A DNA stretch of 64,000 bases from Vitis vinifera (taxonomy: Eukaryota > Streptophyta > Magnoliopsida > Vitales > Vitaceae): positions 32,657,501-32,721,500 of the forward strand of contig NC_081822.1 in the NCBI RefSeq assembly GCF_030704535.1. Direction: 5' to 3'. The translations under genes and the position numbers were made by a program. Positions 24,252 to 36,946 of the stretch are shown here, one piece after another (position 1 is the first letter of the stretch; each line of letters opens with the position of its first letter). Under the pieces are notes generated by a model, which ran no database searches, was not told the origin of the DNA, and saw only the letters and a list, made by a program, of their open reading frames with translations.

Positions 24252-24369
24252 GTCGTAGCTCTTTGCAAATCAGCCAGCTTTGAAGGGTACAATTGATTTT
24301 AATAATTCCAAGGAGGCAATTATAAGGAACAACCATGAGAGATGTTGAAAGAGTCGTCTCGGAGTTACT

Positions 24370-25265
24370 GAAGGAGTCATTTTTACTTTTTAGAAGCTTT
24401 TAGCCAATGTTTTGGTCCAAAAAGAAAAGTAGACCGGTGGATACATGAGGGAAAGTCCTGGCCCTGAGATCCATTTCAAAGGAAACCCGTAGAAGCATAG
24501 ACCCGACAGGAGTATAAGCCCCAGCTAATAGGAATGAAAATGGGATGGGTTCGTACGAGTATCTGCCTTGCTAATAGGAAGGATTTTAGATAAATTATAA
24601 ACGGGTTCAAATGGGTATAGAGAGTTCCTAAAATCCAGGACGAATTGGGAGCGGATTCGGATATAACTTGGTCACATGTCAAGTTATATATAATTTTTTA
24701 AATAAAAATTATTTTAGTTGATTTTATTTTCATCATTTTTCAACTTTTTTTCAACATAAAAAAAAGTTTACTTTTCATAAGAATAAATTATAAATGTTAA
24801 ATTTTTTTATTTATAAATTATATTTATTTTTAATAAAAAATAAAATTTTAAATTTCAAAATAAAAAATTTTGATAAAAATAAAAAATAAATAAATGGATC
24901 AAGAAGGGATGAGTATGAGAATTTTTTATACCTATCGGTTTAATATTTGGTTTTAGGCAAATATGGAAATAAATATAAATAAAAAGGACAAACTTAAAAT
25001 GGGGGTGGTTCGTCCCATACCCACTCCATTGTCATTATCAAGGATCAAGAAAATTATTTTTAACAATTAAAAGTTAGGAGTCAAAAAATAAAATAAAATA
25101 AAATAAATGTGGGTTATTGACATAAGGTGTGAAATAATAAAATGGTCTATCTATTACATCAAATAATATTTTTTTTTATAAGTACCAAAAGTGTGTCTCG
25201 TAGTTTATACTCTAATCTCATTTATTTTTGCCCTATTTATTTGTACCCCTTTTCAATTAAAAAAA
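24370..25265 (+). repeat. Duplicated block A, copy 1, containing a small element
   Basis: Nearly the same sequence returns at 26750-27615: for example TTTTGGTCCAAAAAGAAAAG and GAGGGAAAGTCCTGGCCCTG. Inside it, about 24518-25045, is a small element whose ends mirror each other loosely (AATGGGATGGGTTCGTACGA and CGTCCCATACCCACTCCATT). No gene. Confidence 0.75.
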
Positions 25266-25749
25266 AAAAACCATTCTAAAAATTTGTTATTCAAAACTGC
25301 TTTTGAAAATGATTAGAAAGAGGAATTATAACTTTTCTATTGTTCAAGAGCTTCATAGATTATTAATGGGAGTTTAAGAAAGATGAAAAGCATAAAAAAA
25401 TCTTTTATATAAATCAAGTCTCATTTATTTTGTAAGAAGGAAAAATAAATTAGTTAAAAAAGGCTTTTAAAGATTTTAATTATTGGGTAGTAGAGAAATA
25501 ATGAATGAAAAAAGAGAGTATGTTATAGTTTATTTGATTATTATAGTTTTTAAAATTGGGTCATGTTTGATAATTGTTTTAAAAAATAATTATAAAAAAT
25601 AATTTTTAAGAATAATTTTTTTAAATTAATTTATGGTATTTTGTAGAACAAAAGTTTATTCAAGAACCTCAAATACTTTTAATTTGTTTTTAATATTCTT
25701 AAATATGTTTTAAAAATAATTTTTATATGTAATATATATTTTTTTAATC

Positions 25750-25792
<43 letters not shown>

Positions 25793-26749
25793 TTTTTTTG
25801 AAACACCCATTGCAAAACAAGTGAAAATAACCGGAAAAAAATGGTCTTTGAAAACATTATATATTCTATTTAAAAATAATAATAAAAGAATTAAAATATT
25901 TGTTATTATTATCAAACGTATATTTTTAGTTTTTGGTTCTAGAGACAAAAAATTATTTCAAAAATAATTGTTAAATAGTGCCTAGGTTTTTTTCATGTTT
26001 CCTTTTATTTAACAAAAATACGTGGAATCACTTCTACTTATTTTTTTAAAACTTCACTATTGCACTTTGTTTCTAAACATTATTTTCAGAGAACAATAGC
26101 CAAATAATACTATATTTAAAATAAAATAAAAAAATCACATGCCTAAACATGCTAAAGAATCCAAACATCCAATTGAGATATCTACAAAATTTTAGCATTA
26201 ACATTAATCTTTATTTGATTTAAAATCCATTTTCATAGTAAAAGAGTTTGTAAGCATTGTTACATACAATAGGGAAACCACCTGATTATAAATAGGATGA
26301 CCTTTAAAATTTCAAACCAATTGTTAAACTCATTACTAAATAAGTAAATATAACATATTAAATCGTTGATTTGAAATATATTTTTTTAATGAGAAAATTT
26401 TAAAAAGTTAAAAGAAAATTATAACTTATTTTATACTAAGGTATGAATTATAAAAAATTTGAGAAGGCTTTAATAATTTATTTGGGTCCTATTTGAAAAA
26501 TGTTTTTAAAAATAATTTTGAAAAATAATTTTTGATAATAATTTTTAAAAATTATTTTCTTATGTCTTGTAAAGCAAAAGTTTATTTTGGAAACTTGAAC
26601 ATTTTTTAACTTATTTTTAATATTTTTTAAATATGTTTTAAAAATAATTTTTATATTTAATACTTTATTTTAAATTATTCTATATATTTATATAATTATT
26701 TTTTTAAATAGTCCTTAGAAATAATTTTCAAAATTATTTGTAGAAGCTA
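25266..26749 (+). repeat. Duplicated block B, copy 1, with two family A elements
   Basis: Matches 31490-33130 over most of its length (shared TATTAATGGGAGTTTAAGAA and ATCACATGCCTAAAC). It holds family A elements at about 25555-25985 and 26486-26749, the first with a TA microsatellite at 25748-25788. No gene. Confidence 0.7.
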
Positions 26750-27615
26750 AAGGACTCATTTTTAGAAGCTTTAGCCAATGTTTTGGTCCAAAAAGAAAAG
26801 TAGACCGGTGGAAACATGAGGGAAAGTCCTGGCCCTGAGATCCATTTCTAAGGAAACCCTGTAGAAGCATAGACCCGACCGGAGTCTAGGCCCCAACTAA
26901 TAGGAATGGGAATTGGAAGGGTTCTTCCAAGTATCTGCGTCGCTCCTATCTGCCTCGCTCTGCCAGGAAGGATTTGAGATTAAATATAAACGGGTTCAAA
27001 TGGGTTTAGAGAGTTCCTAAAAACCTGAGACGAATCGGGAGCGAATTCGGATATAACTTGGTCACATGTCCAGTTATATATAATTTTAAATAAAAATTAT
27101 TTTAGTTGATTTTTTTTTCATCATTTTTCAACTTTTTTTTAACATAAATAAAAGATTACTTTTCATAAAAATATATTATAAATATTATAATATTTTTTAT
27201 TTACAAATTATATTTATTTTTAATAAAAATAAAATTTTAAATTTTAAAATAAAAAAATTGAAAAAAAAATAATAAATGGATTGAAAAGGGATGAGTATGA
27301 AAATTTTTTATACCTAACCGTTCAATTTAATATTTATTTTTAGATAAAAATAAAAATAGATATAAATAAAAGGGACAAAGTTGAAATTGGTGATTCATCC
27401 CAAACCCATTTTATTATCATGGAGTAAATTACTTCTTAACAATTAAAAATTAGAAGTCAAAAATTAAAATAAAATAAAAGTGGGTTATTGACATAAGGTG
27501 TGATATAATATAATGCTCTATTTATTACACCAAAAAGTACCTTTTTCGATTAATATCAAAAGTGGGTCTCATAATTTATACTTTAATCCTATTTGTACCC
27601 TTTTTCAATGTTTTA
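26750..27615 (+). repeat. Duplicated block A, copy 2
   Basis: Second copy of 24370-25265 in the same orientation, about 2.4 kb away, with the same small element inside (about 26898-27425). It shows that A-B was duplicated in tandem. Confidence 0.75.
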
Positions 27616-27984
27616 AATCTCATTATTTAATGATTCAAATTTGAATTTCAATAGACTCCCATACCTTAACATTAATAAAATAAAATATTATAACTGATGA
27701 AGTTATTAATTAATTAAAACTTTTAAATTCTAATGGGTGTTTATGTATTTAAAAGTCGTACATATAAAATAGGAAGTTAGAATCTCATAGTATTTGAAAA
27801 ATGGATAGGTTAAGAGTTTCTTAACTTATTTTTATAAAAGTTACAAGAATATAAATTTTCATGTCCAATATGCCTTTTTAAATAAATTTTATATGTTAAA
27901 AACACTTTTTAAAATATCTATTGACATATTTTTAATAACATATAGCCTTGATTACTATTAAAGTAATTATGCCCAAATCAATTA
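27616..27984. other. AT-rich spacer
   Basis: No gene or element ends recognised. Confidence 0.4.
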
Positions 27985-28219
27985 TGCCACTTTTTGACAA
28001 TTATTTCAAGAATTATTTTCTATTTTTTGGAATAAAAAAAAATAAGAAAACACATTTGATAATCAAAAAAAAAATTTCTATTTTCTATTCTTTAAAATAG
28101 AAAAAAAAGTATCTTTAAATAATATCTTTTAATTATTTTTCATAGTTTTACTTATTTTCTTAAAACTGTTTTAAAAAATAATTATACAAACATATAAAAT
28201 GATTAAAATAAAACATTAG
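27985..28219 (-). repeat. Family A element in reverse orientation, left half
   Basis: Begins TTTTTGACAATTATTTCAAG, the reverse of the family A right end, and is cut at 28219 by the LTR-type fossil. The other half is recognisable at 31431-31552 (TTTTTGTTATATAAAACATC corresponds to the reversed GTTTTGTAGAACAAAAG core). Confidence 0.5.
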
Positions 28220-30340
28220 TGTGGACCCCGCATTTCGACTCATGTGCTTCCACTCGATGGCGAAAACATGCTAAACTCATCGAGTGAGAAACGTAATCCA
28301 AGGTAACCTGACAAAGGTGATCTAACCAATATTCAAACTAATACCAATCTTTGAGTACTCTCAAATGGAGACTAAAAAAAGGGAGTATCGAATCCGAACT
28401 GTGACTATAGAGGTTTTGAAGGCCCTCAGATGCACCCACGTGTAGGGAGGGAGTCCTAGTCGAAGGATGTATGCTCATCCTACAAGGTTAAGGTGGCCCT
28501 AAAATGATATGATGGACTTTAAAAAATCCCTAGCAGAAACGATCGTACCCTCCGGTGGTACGCAACCCTCTGCACGCCTCCAAAAAGACGGGGTGCTTCC
28601 ATGCAAGGTGGTCATCACCTCCACACATGCACTACCTCGCATCCCAGGGGGCTCCTATGGTGAAAGCTCTCCTAATGGCTGGCGTATCTCGCAACTCGGA
28701 TCACTCATCGACGATCTAAGGTGCATAGTGAGTGGTGTGGGTGCATCCGAAAATCCTATGAAACTAAAAGAAGACACACTGGCCATACAAATATCCTGAA
28801 ATCTAGCTCTAGGTTATACAAGTCTTCAAAGTTCGGACTTCAATCAACATCAATATGTCGACCACCTTCAGAATGCTCCCAAACATAGATATAGCCCATC
28901 GCTAGACCCTATTCCTAATCACTAGCTCAGTCGAAGAGCAAACAAAGCAGCAAGTCTGATATCAAATACGAGACCAAGGAAAACAATGTCGACCAAGACT
29001 AGTGATTCGGAAATAAGAGGATAGGTGTGTGTCCCACATAGATAAGCAACTCATGCAATCACACGAAATGAGAGAAGTCATGCAACAGACAATCATGCAA
29101 AATAGGTATATATCATCCAAATCTACACACAAGCTAATCGAGAAGAATATCTGGCAATGATAGCATGCTCCATGATAATCAAGATAATATACACCCAAGA
29201 GAATCAATCATGTTAAGATGAACGAGATAAGCAACAAAAATAATGTACATGCCAAGATGAGTAGAGTGATCATACAACAAGGAGAGTCAATATGTGAGGA
29301 TAATCAGAAGGATCAATCAATATAATCAACATGTCAATGCCTCAAACAAATACAATAATCAAGCATGCATTAAGGATAATGATATCAAGAGCTCTCAATG
29401 TGCAATCAACAGTAAAGAAAACACATGCACAAAGAGAGGTGGGTACCCACTGATCAACTAATCAAATGCCACATTTGCCCCATCTTAAGTTCAAGCTTGA
29501 CCCTCTAGTGATCCCCAATGGAGTCGCCATTTTATGGACCCCGCATTTCGACTCATGCGCCTCCACTCGATGGCGAGCTCGATTTTTATTTGAAAAATGA
29601 TTTAATTGGTCGAAAAAAATTGACTTGGAGTCGCCACTTATTTTTATTTTATTTTTAAAGGGTAAACAAAATAAGAAAGAAAAACCCTAAGTGTGACTCC
29701 TTATTTCGGAAAATGTGATATATAAAAAACCGGATCGGGTTTGGGGGTCAGGTTACTTATTGGGAATATACAGTAAAGACTGTAGCACCCCTCTAAGCCC
29801 CTAAAATGGGTCTCTACTAATAAAATGAAGCAATCATGACAATTGATTAATCGAACATGAACACTAAATGAATATCACTCAAAACAGAATAACTAAATGA
29901 ATAGGAAAAGCAAAGAACATACCTGAGTGATGAACATAGTTATTTCATGGGAAGCCTAAGTTAGTGAACCAACACAGAATAATCATGTGCATATTATAGA
30001 ATAGCATAAATCAATTACGCATGACAATCAAATCAACCAACCAATCAATCAATCAATCAATCATAAAATCACGTATGTGGGGCCCCCACCAAAGCCCGAT
30101 CTATCTTACACGAATTAATCTCACAAATTCCATTATTATGGAATTATGAAAATTGCATTCATGCTTATGTGAAATCAATAGAAACAATAGATTATTTGAG
30201 AACCATGATGAAATTAAAACCATTCAAGTGAAAACTAGATTTTTGAAACTTGTTTGAAAATTGGAGTCCCGAAGATTATTTGATAATTGGAGTCTTGGAA
30301 ATTAAATTTAAGAATTGGAATTTTGGAAATTAAATTTGGA

Positions 30341-30600
30341 AATCAAAATTTTGAAGAATTGTTTAAAGGTGGAATTTTAAAATAAATAAATAAAATAATG
30401 ATGATTAAATAAATTGATGTGAAAATTAGAATTTCGGAAATTGGAATTTAAATTTAGAAATCGGAATTTTGAAGAGTTATTTAAAGATTGAATTTTAAAA
30501 ATAAACAAATAAATAAATGATAATGATTAGATGAATTGATATGAAGATTTGAATTTCGGAAACTGAAATTTAAATTTAGAAATCGAAATTTTGAAGCGTC
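30341..30600 (+). repeat. Tandem repeat, about 118-bp period, inside the LTR fossil
   Basis: Two imperfect units share GAATTTTAAAA(A)TAAA, GATTTCGGAAA-like and AATTTAGAAATCG words in order. Confidence 0.6.
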
Positions 30601-30699
30601 ACTTAAAAATTTTGGTAAAAAAAAAAACGACCCAGGTGACAATGCAAAGGACAACTTCTTCTCTTTCTTTAGCCTTTCTACCTCAAGCTTCAGATTATC

Positions 30700-31237
30700 A
30701 CCAAGATTAAGAAGAAACCCCTGTACCGTGGCAATTATTAGAAATGCTGCAATTAGAAATCTCTTCATTCTAAACGGAGGAATAGATTAGATGGTGCCAA
30801 GAACGAGGCCAAGAAAGTAAAGCGAAGTGATGAATGACCCAAAGTTGGATCCGACAATCAAAATGCCTACTACAGCAAAAAAAAACAATACCAAAAACCA
30901 TGCAGACTGAACTGAAAGATCACCCGTAGCAATAGGTAAATAAGGTTTATTTACCTTGTCAATATCGATGTCATAGATCTAATTGATGCCCACTATATAA
31001 CCATTTTTCACATATAAAAGCAACAAGACCAGAAAATGCCTTGAGCAACAATGGTCACTTTATCGGATTCGGGTTCTCAATCAATGCCCGTGCTACCAAA
31101 GCAGTGGACCCTAGTGCTGTTCCGCGAATCGTATGGGGTCTTAAGAATCTCCAGCATGCGTCTTTGAACACTGAAAATTTGTTCAGTTGTGGATCAGATC
31201 CAGCAGCTCCAACTTGAGTGCAAGCCTGCCTTTCTCC
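30700..31237 (-). pseudogene. Homogentisate solanesyltransferase gene fragment
   Basis: Minus-strand translation gives FKDACWRFLRPHTIRGTALG, ALVARALIENPNPIK, a degenerate form of the [20 protein letters not shown] substrate-binding region, PYLPIATGDLSVQSAWFLV and PPFRMKRFLIAAFLIIATVQ. These are diagnostic of the plastid UbiA-type prenyltransferase that makes the plastoquinone precursor. It covers ~170-180 residues of an enzyme normally near 400. Several in-frame stops are present, so it is dead. No introns interrupt the match, suggesting a processed copy, but a splice-acceptor-like TATTTTGCAG lies just upstream, so partial genomic capture is possible. After GFLLNLG the frame continues into an unrelated charged stretch (LKLEVERLKKEKK). 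It lies inside the LTR-type fossil. Confidence 0.8.
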
Positions 31238-31430
31238 TGCAAAATATCCACAAAAAAAAAAAAAAAAAACCAACCCAAGAGACCCTCACAGCTTCCTCAA
31301 AGCTCCTTCCTTTCTTTCTTCAGCTACTCCCGTCCTCTCCATCATCTCCCATCTCACCCACTCCCCTAAAAAAAACCATATTTTTTTTCTTTGCTCCTTG
31401 GGGCCCCCACCAACTGGGGTTTACAATTAG

Positions 31431-31552
31431 ATACAAAGATTATTTTTAAAATATTAAAAATATGTTGAAAACATTTTGAATTTTTAAACAGATTTTTGTT
31501 ATATAAAACATCGAAGAATAATTTTACAAAAACTATTCTAAAAAATGTTAAT
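31431..31552 (-). repeat. Right half of the split reverse family A element
   Basis: Continues the element interrupted at 28219. Similarity is moderate and A/T-rich, so the join rests mainly on the flanking 5-bp duplication and order of motifs. Confidence 0.4.
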
Positions 31553-33130
31553 CAAACTGCTTTTGAAAACGGTTAGAAAAGGGACTTATAGCTTTTCTAT
31601 CCTTCAAGAGTTTCATAAATTATTAATGGGAGTTTAAGAAAGAGGAAAAGCATAAGAAGATCTTTTATATAAATCAAGTCTCATTTATTTTGTAATAAGG
31701 AAAAATCAATAAGTTAAAATAAAGCTTTTAAAGATTTTAATTATTGGGTAACAAAGAAATAATTAACGAAAAAAGAGATTATATTATAGTTTATTTGATT
31801 ATTATAGTTTTTAAAATTAGGTCATATTTGATAATTGTTTTAAAAAACAGTTATAAAAACTAATTTTTGAGAATAATTTTTTAAAATTAATATATGGTAT
31901 TTTGTAGAACAAAAGTCTACCCAAATACTTTTAACTTGTTTTTAATGTTCTTAAATATGTTTTTAAAATAACTTTTATATCTAGTATTTTATTTTTAATT
32001 ATATATAATTATTTTTTTTGAAACACTAGTTGAAAAACAAGTAAAAATAACTAAAAAATAAAATTTAAAAATGGTCCTTTTGAAAACATTATATTTTCCA
32101 TTTTTAAGAATAAAAAACATAAAATAATTTTTTTTTAATTAGCAAACGTACTTTTTATTTTTTATTTCTAGAGAACAAAAATTTATTTCGAAAATAATTG
32201 TCAAATAATGCCTAGGTTTTTTTCATGTTTGCTTTTGTTTTAAAAAATACATTGAACAACTTCTAGTTATTTTTTAAAAACTTCACTATTGCACTTTGTT
32301 TCTAAACATTATTTTCAGAAAAAAAAATAGTCAAATAATACTATAATTAAAAAAAAAAAAATCACATGCCTAAACGTACTAAAGAATCCAAACATCCAAT
32401 TGAGATATCTACAAAATTTTAGCATTAACAGTATTAATCTTTATTTGATTTAAAATCCATTTTCATAGTAAAAGAGTTTGTAAGTATTGTTACATACAAT
32501 GGAGAAACCACTGATTATAAATAGGATGACTTTTTAAATTTCAAACCAATTGTTAAATTCATTACTAAATATAACATATTAAATCTTTGATTTGAAATAT
32601 ATTTTTTTAATGAGAAAATTTTAAAAAGTTAAAAGAAAATTATAACTTATTTTATACTAAGGTATGAATTATAAAAAATTTGAGAAGGCTTTAAAATTAA
32701 TTTTTTAAGAATAGTTTTTTAATTTATTTGGGCTCTATTTGGAAATTATTTTCAAAAATAATTTTGAAAAATAATTTTTGAGAATAGTTTTTAAAAATTA
32801 TTTTCTTATGTTTTGTAAAACAAAAGTTTATTTTGGAAACTTGGAAAGTTTTTAACTTGTTTTTAATATTTTAAAAATATATTTTAAAAATAATTTTTAC
32901 ATTTAATACTTTATTTTTAATCATTCTATATATTTATATAATTATTTTTTAAAATAGCCCTTAGAAAACATCTAAAAGATGTTTTCCTGAAAATACCTTA
33001 CTTTTTGTTTTTAAAAATAGAAAATAAAAAATAATCTTCTAATTTTCAAGCATGGTTTCATGTTTTGTTTTTTCTTAGGAAATAGAAAACTGTTCTTGTA
33101 AATAAATACCAAATACTCTTATCAACTATT
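31553..33130 (+). repeat. Duplicated block B, copy 2, with two family A elements
   Basis: Counterpart of 25266-26749, including TATTAATGGGAGTTTAAGAA, ATCACATGCCTAAAC and TTAGCATTAACA. Family A elements lie at about 31812-32220 and 32725-33125; the second is more complete than its partner at 26486. Confidence 0.7.
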
Positions 33131-33639
33131 TTTCAAACAAAGTCATGTTTAGAAAACAATTTTCTCCATTTATTACTACTTGGTTATCTACAATGTAATT
33201 TTTTTTTTTTAAATATTCTCAATATTTTCAATTATTATTCAAAAATACCCTAAAAATAGAAAAATGATATCAAAATTTTATTTCCATGAAAAGGGAAATA
33301 GAAAATAGGGAAGCATGTCCATGCATGATAAATCAAGACATATTTGACAATTCTTTTTTTACTATTTAATTTTTTTCTAGTTATTAAAGTAAAAAATATT
33401 CTCATTTTTTAAAAAAAGTTGTGGATTATGGATGTTTAGTCAATGGAGACGAGTTGAGAAATGTTTGAAAATTAAAATTTTAAATTATTCTCTACTATGA
33501 AATAAAAACTTTTTTTGATAGATATATTTTTTTCATGAGAGTATTTCATTAAAAGCTACTATTTCCAATATATATATATATATATATGTTGTATGTATTG
33601 TTAATCCATATTCTCATAGTAAATCAAACTTTTTTGGGG
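33131..33639. other. AT-rich spacer before TIR gene 3
   Basis: A/T-rich with a TA microsatellite near 33570-33587. No gene. Confidence 0.4.
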
Positions 33640-33972
33640 TTGGCGTTGGCCCACTTTTATTCTCTTTCCCAATTTTCTTTCCGCATTCCCGATAGACGCG
33701 GTTTCCTTTCCCCTATCGGTGTGGGCTTCCTATTGTTTCCACTGCCAGGGTCTCAGCTTCTTGAATGGATCCCAGCCCTTTCCCTGAAGCTTCCATAAAG
33801 ATAATCTAGAAGTTGAATTCTTCTCTTTCCCTGTTGACCACTGACTTGGAGAGGACTTCTTCATGGTTTTTCTTATAATTCCGTGATTCCGTCGTTGGAA
33901 TTATCACTATCAACTGAACCCCATTTTCTTCACAGCTTAACCTGCCAAGATTCGTCTCTAATCGGGAGATCG
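33640..33972 (+). promoter_or_regulatory. Upstream region shared by TIR genes 3 and 4
   Basis: This region is closely matched at 37405-37734 (TTTCCGCATTCCC, GACGCGGTTTCC, CACTGCCAGGGTCTCAGC). It should hold promoter and leader. A W-box core TTGACC, bound by WRKY factors, is at 33834-33839; the matching place in gene 4 has lost it. Confidence 0.55.
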
Positions 33973-35825
33973 ATGGCTGCAGCATCTTCTTCTTGTCAAG
34001 GGAGTTACGATGTTTTCTTGAATTTTAGGGGAAAAGACACCCGCAACGGCTTCACCACTCACCTTTATGAAGCCCTGTGCAATAAAGAAATCCGGACTTT
34101 CATGGATGCCGACAAGATTGTCAAAGGCGAGGAAATATCGGCATCACTTGTTACAGCAATGGACAAGTCCATGCTTTGCATTGTTGTTTTGTCCAAAAAC
34201 TATGCTTCTTCCACATGGTGTTTGGACGAGCTTGTTCAGATCCTCAAGTGCAAAAATGCCAAGAAACAAACAGTTTTGCCCATCTTCTACAACGTAAATC
34301 CTTCTGATGTACGAGAACAGAAAGGGAGTTTTGCAAAAGCCTTCGCTAAACTTGAAGAGAAGTTCAAGGAGAAGATGGAGAGGGTGCACATATGGAAGTA
34401 GGCTCTCACTGAAGTCGCTAACATATCTGGCTGGGATGCCAGAAACAGGTAATCTCTCAATGTTGATGACCAATGCTTCTTACTTTACAGTGTCTTTCAT
34501 AACGAGGGAATGTTTTTAATTTTTTTAACACTCTTTTAAAAAAGAATCCAAATATTAAAAAGATTAATAATACTTATTAAAATTATTGTCAAATACATTC
34601 TAAATACTTTATTTTTAATTATTTTCTAAAAAATTACTTTAGATGATTTATTTGTCTAAAAAATAATTTATGAAAATAAATATTTGGGCAAAATGTCAAA
34701 ATAATTTTTACTTTGAAAAATGGAAGCTCTAATATAGAAGGATATTTCCTCCTTTTCTTTTCTTCTACATATATTGATATCTTCGAGAAAGATATTTTTT
34801 TCTTTCAAAGTTAATAAATAAAAAAATTATTGATGGAGGGTTATTTATCAACGAGGATCATTTTAATATATATATATATTGATGTAGGAATTAGTTTTTG
34901 GGACAATTATGTTTATCAGCCTCCAATTCTATGAAATTGAGGTAAAGTTTACTTAATGTTGCATGTTTCATTCCACATCTTTAAATAATTATTTTGAAGG
35001 ATTTTTTACTTATTAACCATATAAAAAAATTAATTTTTAATAATTATTATAACTACTATTATTATTGTTGTTCTTGTTGTTATTGTGGATGGATCATCCT
35101 ATCTTAATCCCTAATTACTCAAACCTATTTCCATCTCATTTTGAAAAATTAGTAGATAAATGAGGCTAGTTTGAAGGGCCCTTACCTAACCCTATTTAAT
35201 TTTTTTACTAACATTATATTTTCCACAAATTTATAAAGTTTTGTATGATCTAACTTATACCATTTTAATATCATTTTCAATGATGGTCAATGTCAGTTGG
35301 GAGTGGAGTAATTTTTTTAACAGGATTTATTCTCATAAATATTACCGAATGATTTTTTAATATTATAAATAACTTTTCAAAATTTTAAAAGTGTTTTTTT
35401 AAATTATATCAAGTAACTATTTTTCTTTCAAAAATACATGTTTGATTAAAAATATTTTTTAAAAAACACTGATAAACGAACTCATAGTTATCATTTTTGT
35501 GATTGGATTTATTTATTGATCTTTGCCTTAGAATATGTTTCTTTTTCAAATGTGGCAGACACGAGCCTACGCTTATCAAGGAAATTATTCAATACATTTA
35601 CAGGTAAAAGAGCGAATTTCGATGCCCAATATTTCTATTTTACCAAGTATTGAGGAAAGGAGTGAATTCTCACTTACGAGCAAAAGGAAAATCAATCAAG
35701 CCAAAGAAATAGACATCAAGGAGTCAAGAGATGCCATGGTAGTATGTTCTTTCTTAGACATAATGGATCCCGATATTTCTACTTCATTGACTATTGGGCA
35801 AAGGAGCAAAGTCCCGCAAAATTGA
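33973..35825 (+). pseudogene. TIR gene 3, broken
   Basis: Exon 33973-34448 encodes a TIR domain ([22 protein letters not shown] with the catalytic-type Glu) 90-95% like gene 4. A TAG stop replaces the CAG codon of gene 4 near the end of the exon (34400-34402 region, after VHIWK). A second exon at ~35559-35825 matches gene 4 exon 2, but about 60 bases following the HEPTLIKEI start are missing and the frame is lost. The upstream region and intron align with those of gene 4, so the two arose by tandem duplication. A truncated TIR-only protein of about 142 residues from the ATG at 33973 could still be made. Confidence 0.8.
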
Positions 35826-36946
35826 GGAAATGAAAGAAACAAAAATCACTCACACTTCCCACTCAAGTTTCCTAAATCTTCTTTCCCCTCCCATTGACCT
35901 AGACGTTTTCTTGCTTCTCTCTTTACCTCCCTCTTCACCTCCTTCTTCACCTCCCTCTTCGCCTCTTAATCCTTGGATACATTGGCATTGAACACAAGCC
36001 CTTCAACATGGAAAGATGACCATTTGCCTAAAGGAATTATGTTTCATTAATCTACACATATACATTGTGTATATGGTGAGTTTGTCTCCTTAGAAATGAA
36101 ATATTGAATTATTCATGCATATATATATATATATATATAAATTTAATAAATTAATTAATATTAATTATCTTATTTTCTTCATATCTTTTATATAATAATT
36201 AAATACAAAAGAAATATAAACTTGTAAATAAATTTATGGACATTTTTAACCAATAAAAAAAATAATACCAACACATATATCATAATTTCTTTTATATCTT
36301 TAAATATACATATATAGTTTTTTTAATAAAATAATTTTAATATGTGTATTATTACTTATTTTATTATTATTATTTTAGTTTTCTTTTTATATTTATATGA
36401 GTTTTAATTAATTTCTACCCTATCGATATTTTTTTAGAATTTTTGTTTGATATTTTTTATTCGATATTTGCTAATCTTTATGCAAAATCCAACCACCTTT
36501 TTTATATATATATTTTGATCCTTGGGCCTAGGTGATGTTCTCAGTCTAAGATTTCAAGCATGAGAAGATCAAGAAAGACAATCCTTGTAAGAATTATTTA
36601 TAATCACATCTCTAATCAATTTATAGGTTGCTATTTTTTAAAAATTCGGTAAAGAAGATTTAGAAAAGTGTCTTAGATAATTTTTGCTTTTATTTTTTTT
36701 TATTTAACTAAAAGTAACTTATTAATATCAACTAACAAAACTATATCTATTGATAACAAATTCATTTTAGTTATTTAATTTTTTTTATTTAATAAAAAAA
36801 ACAAACACTACCTAATTTATTTACAAATGACTTCTTTTTTAGTTATTAGGTATTGCTCATAATGCAAAACTCTCTTTTGTGATAAAAATAAAATAAAACT
36901 TCATTTTTGAGTTGGGGGGTTGGCAGCATGGAAACACCTCATTTTT
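35826..36946. other. Spacer between TIR genes 3 and 4
   Basis: Holds the 3' flank of gene 3, with C/T-rich SSPPSSPPSSP-like repeats near 35930-35965, then A/T-rich DNA. Around 36530-36600 it matches the 3' flank of gene 4 near 39980-40040, so the duplicated unit reaches this far. Confidence 0.45.

Larger units (their letters stand above)
28220..31425 (+). mobile_element. LTR-type retroelement fossil inserted in a family A element
   Basis: The element starts TGTGGACCCC and ends GGTTTACA, so it has TG...CA ends, and is flanked by the 5-bp duplication ATTAG (28215-28219 and 31426-31430). The first ~45 bases (GACCCCGCATTTCGACTCAT) recur at 29534, a likely second LTR start. No gag or pol is recognised, so it looks like a non-autonomous or heavily decayed LTR element of unassigned family. 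It contains a host-gene fragment near its 3' end, a CAAT-type microsatellite near 30035-30062 and a tandem repeat at 30341-30600. It is broken; the intact target duplication suggests moderate age. Confidence 0.6.

Noticed and set aside
28509-28799. 96-codon open frame inside the LTR-type fossil
   Set aside because: No recognisable gag or pol motif; probably chance in the element's non-coding part.
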